This document shows positions 61,784-64,000 of a stretch of 64,000 nucleotides of DNA, piece by piece. The stretch is from JBCCMQ01 sp039026235 (GTDB lineage: Bacteria > Pseudomonadota > Alphaproteobacteria > Rhodobacterales > Rhodobacteraceae). The position numbers and the translations under genes were made by a program. The stretch spans positions 1 through 64,000 of the forward strand of contig JBCCMQ010000013.1 of the NCBI GenBank assembly GCA_039026235.1, read 5' to 3'. The notes beneath the pieces were generated by a model, which was not told the origin of the DNA, made no database searches, and was given only the letters and a program-made list of their open reading frames with translations. How positions within the stretch are numbered: the first letter of the stretch is position 1; each line of letters begins with the position of its first letter.

Positions 61784-63250
61784 ATGACGGCCAATCGCTA
61801 TCCGCGCGACTTGATCGGCTATGGCGCCCGTCCTCCGGATCCGAAATGGCCCGGCGGCGCTAAAATTGCCGTCCAGTTCGTCCTCAACTACGAGGAAGGT
61901 GGAGAGAACTGCATTCTACACGGGGATGCGTCATCTGAGGCGTTCCTGTCCGAGATTGTCGGCGCCGAACCCTGGCCCGGGCAACGCCACTGGAACATGG
62001 AATCCATTTACGAGTATGGCGCACGGGCCGGATTTTGGCGCCTTCACCGTCTGTTCCTAGAAATGAAGATCCCGGTCACTGTCTACGGCGTGGCAACCGC
62101 GTTGGCGCGAGGCCCCGAACAGGTCGCTGCCATGCAAGACGCCGGCTGGGAAATCGCTAGCCATGGGTTGAAGTGGATTGAATACAGGGATTTCTCGGCA
62201 GACGAGGAACAGCTCCACATGGCCGAGGCAATTCGTCTGCATACACGTGTCACTGGTGAGCGCCCTTTGGGCTGGTACACCGGAAGATGCTCGGAAAACA
62301 CCGTCGCCCTAGCTGCGCAAGAGGGCGGTTTCGCGTATGTCTCGGACAGCTATGCGGACGACCTGCCCTATTGGTTTTACGACGCTGGCCATCCACAGCT
62401 GATCATACCATACACCCTTGATGCCAACGATATGCGTTTTGCGTCTGCCCAAGGTTTCAACGCCGGAGACCAGTTCTTTACCTATCTTCGCGACAGTTTC
62501 GACGTGCTGTATGCCGAAGGTGTCGCGGGTGCGCCAAAGATGATGTCCGTGGGCCTTCACTGTCGTCTGGCAGGACGTCCGGGTCGTACGCAGGCGCTGC
62601 GGCGCTTCGTTGAATATGCGGCGGGACACGCCGACGTGTGGTTTGCCCGCCGCATCGACATCGCGAAACACTGGCAAAGCACCCATCCGCCAAGGCGCCC
62701 TGCCGATCGGCCAAGCGCCATGGACAAGGTTACCTTTCTTGAGACCTTTGGCGGCATATTCGAACATTCCGCCTGGGTTGCGGCCGAAGCCTATAACCTG
62801 GAACTCGGCCCGGCCCACGACACACCTGGGGGGTTGCACAACGCCTTTGTGCGTGCGTTCCGGGCGGCTTCTTTTGACAGGCGCCTTGCCGTGCTAAGGT
62901 CCCATCCGGACCTTGCCGTCAAGATAGATGCAGCCGCACCCCTGACCGAAGCATCCGAGGCCGAGCAAGCAAGCGCGGGTCTGGACATCCTGACCGATGA
63001 GGAACGCACAAGGTTCGGCGAACTGAACGCCGCATATACAGAAAAATTTGCGCATCCCTTCATTATCGCGGTCCGCGACCACACCAAGTCAGACGTCCTA
63101 GCGGCATTTGAAAGCCGTCTGCAGAACAGTGCCGAGACCGAATTCCAAACCGCCTGTCGCCAGGTAGAGCGCATCGCCGAACTGCGCCTGGCGGCGCACT
63201 TTACTGACACAGTTGATCCTATGGGGTTCGAGCAAGATGCCGACAATTGA
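61784..63250 (+). CDS. Allantoinase (PuuE) fused to OHCU decarboxylase (UraD)
   Basis: A 488-residue bifunctional enzyme. The N-terminal part (to about 310) is a polysaccharide-deacetylase-fold PuuE allantoinase (VQFVLNYEEGGEN, GWEIASHGLKWIEY, GWYTGRCSEN). The C-terminal part (about 320-480) is a UraD-type 2-oxo-4-hydroxy-4-carboxy-5-ureidoimidazoline decarboxylase (FEHSAWVAAEAY, LRSHPDLAVK). The fusion couples two steps of uric acid breakdown. The ATG at 61784 is preceded by CGGAGAGAGAG. The allantoicase gene follows with a 14-nt overlap. Confidence 0.9.
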   Translation: MTANRYPRDLIGYGARPPDPKWPGGAKIAVQFVLNYEEGGENCILHGDASSEAFLSEIVGAEPWPGQRHWNMESIYEYGARAGFWRLHRLFLEMKIPVTVYGVATALARGPEQVAAMQDAGWEIASHGLKWIEYRDFSADEEQLHMAEAIRLHTRVTGERPLGWYTGRCSENTVALAAQEGGFAYVSDSYADDLPYWFYDAGHPQLIIPYTLDANDMRFASAQGFNAGDQFFTYLRDSFDVLYAEGVAGAPKMMSVGLHCRLAGRPGRTQALRRFVEYAAGHADVWFARRIDIAKHWQSTHPPRRPADRPSAMDKVTFLETFGGIFEHSAWVAAEAYNLELGPAHDTPGGLHNAFVRAFRAASFDRRLAVLRSHPDLAVKIDAAAPLTEASEAEQASAGLDILTDEERTRFGELNAAYTEKFAHPFIIAVRDHTKSDVLAAFESRLQNSAETEFQTACRQVERIAELRLAAHFTDTVDPMGFEQDADN

Positions 63251-64000
63251 AGCGCTGAACCCAGACAAACCTCTTTTTGCACGAACGGGCATCAATCTGG
63301 CCTCTGCGGGACTGGGCGCCCGGGCAGTCTGGGCCACAAATGAATTTTTCGCACCTCTGGAACGCATGCTGCGCGACGAAGAACCCACCTTCATCGAGGG
63401 TAAGTTTGACGATCACGGCAAATGGATGGATGGGTGGGAAACCCAAAGACGACGCGACGGCGGGCATGACATGGCGATCGTCCGTCTTGCAGGCGCCGGA
63501 CGCATCCTGGGTTTCGACATCGACACACGCCACTTCACCGGCAACTATGCTCCGGCGGCGCGCATTGAAGCATGCGCGCTGGACAACGGCGCGGCCCCCG
63601 ACGAAGAGACACGGTGGGTTACTGTCCTGCCGCACCGACCGCTTGGTCCGGACGGTCATCATTTCTTTGCTTGCGACAGCTTTGAAAAGTGGACGCATTT
63701 GCGCCTTCACATCTACCCAGATGGCGGTATCGCGCGGCTGCGTGTCTACGGCGTGCCCGAACTCGACGACACCGCCGAAGGTCAAGAAATCGATCTTGCG
63801 TCATCCCTGAATGGCGGGCGCATCCTTGCCTTTTCCGACGCGCACTATGGCGAGTATTCCCGGCTGCTGGCCCCGGGCCGTGGGATCAACATGGGTGATG
63901 GGTGGGAAACGCGCCGCCGACGCGAACCTGGATATGACTGGATGATCATTGCCCTTGGCGCGCGCGGCATGATCGAGCGCATCGTCATCGATACAGCCCA
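63237..64000 (+). CDS. alc: Allantoicase, N-terminal part (runs off window)
   Basis: The ATG at 63237 begins MPTIEALNPDKPLFARTGIN and the frame stays open to the end of the window, about 254 codons. The allantoicase repeat appears twice, as MDGWETQRRRDGGHDMAIVRL and GDGWETRRRREPGYDWMIIAL. Allantoicase hydrolyses allantoate to ureidoglycolate and urea. It overlaps the end of the allantoinase-decarboxylase gene by 14 nt, giving a purine catabolism operon that continues to the right. Confidence 0.9.
   Translation, partial: MPTIEALNPDKPLFARTGINLASAGLGARAVWATNEFFAPLERMLRDEEPTFIEGKFDDHGKWMDGWETQRRRDGGHDMAIVRLAGAGRILGFDIDTRHFTGNYAPAARIEACALDNGAAPDEETRWVTVLPHRPLGPDGHHFFACDSFEKWTHLRLHIYPDGGIARLRVYGVPELDDTAEGQEIDLASSLNGGRILAFSDAHYGEYSRLLAPGRGINMGDGWETRRRREPGYDWMIIALGARGMIERIVIDTA

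Noticed and set aside
1..64000. tRNA, rRNA, CRISPR array or prophage genes
   Set aside because: Looked for on both strands by eye; GTTCGA-like strings found are inside good coding genes, and no regularly spaced repeats or phage structural genes were seen.

Overview
The window looks like about 64 kb of chromosome, or a large replicon, from a marine-type alphaproteobacterium, most likely Rhodobacteraceae (Roseobacter group). This rests on high GC, on the protein families present (heterotetrameric sarcosine-oxidase-like enzyme, AbrB and DUF3179 proteins, Anbu operon, ExoY-type polysaccharide genes, PuuE-UraD fusion) and on general sequence character. It is an inference, because no rRNA or other marker gene is present. 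I saw no tRNA, rRNA, CRISPR array or prophage.

Layout. 1-135: 5' end of an IS3-type element. 429-8361: six co-oriented minus-strand genes encoding two complete sugar-type ABC importers, divergent from a LacI regulator with two CGTTAC-type operators between them; one binding protein resembles LuxP. 8407-9228: intact IS6-family element. 9385-13011: minus-strand DUF2218 / NTF2-like / double NTF2-like / siderophore-interacting-protein operon with a divergent LysR regulator. 13380-18925: ABC exporter, DUF3179 protein and a CpdB-type periplasmic phosphodiesterase. 19169-23905: a 1578-residue multidomain glycosidase-like protein, probably secreted by a type I system. 24389-26209: MFS exporter and SoxR sharing a clear SoxR box.

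26215-36249: catabolic region with a maleate-isomerase-like protein, an M24 hydrolase, sarcosine-oxidase-like subunits gamma, alpha, delta and beta, a GlxA-type regulator, an isopropylmalate-dehydrogenase-like enzyme and a GntR regulator. The delta subunit lacks most of the usual zinc ligands. 36306-40480: an outer-membrane barrel, two coiled-coil lipoproteins and an exported caspase-like protease, a grouping I do not recognise as a described system. 40749-45254: membrane transporter plus 5-oxoprolinase PxpB/C/A, and a convergent AbrB-family protein. 45342-50117: UbiG-like methyltransferase and the four-gene Anbu (ancestral proteasome) operon.

50114-61679: exopolysaccharide region. A minus-strand arm (BY-kinase, Wzz-like protein, ExeA-like ATPase) and a plus-strand arm (ExoY, TPR lipoprotein, Wza-like export protein, outer-membrane barrel, rhomboid protease, mannose-1-P guanylyltransferase) diverge from an AT-rich intergenic region. 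61784-64000: purine catabolism (allantoinase-OHCU decarboxylase fusion and the start of allantoicase), running off the window.

Most operons are tightly packed with ATGA/GTGA overlaps. Many long antisense open frames are high-GC shadows and are not listed.
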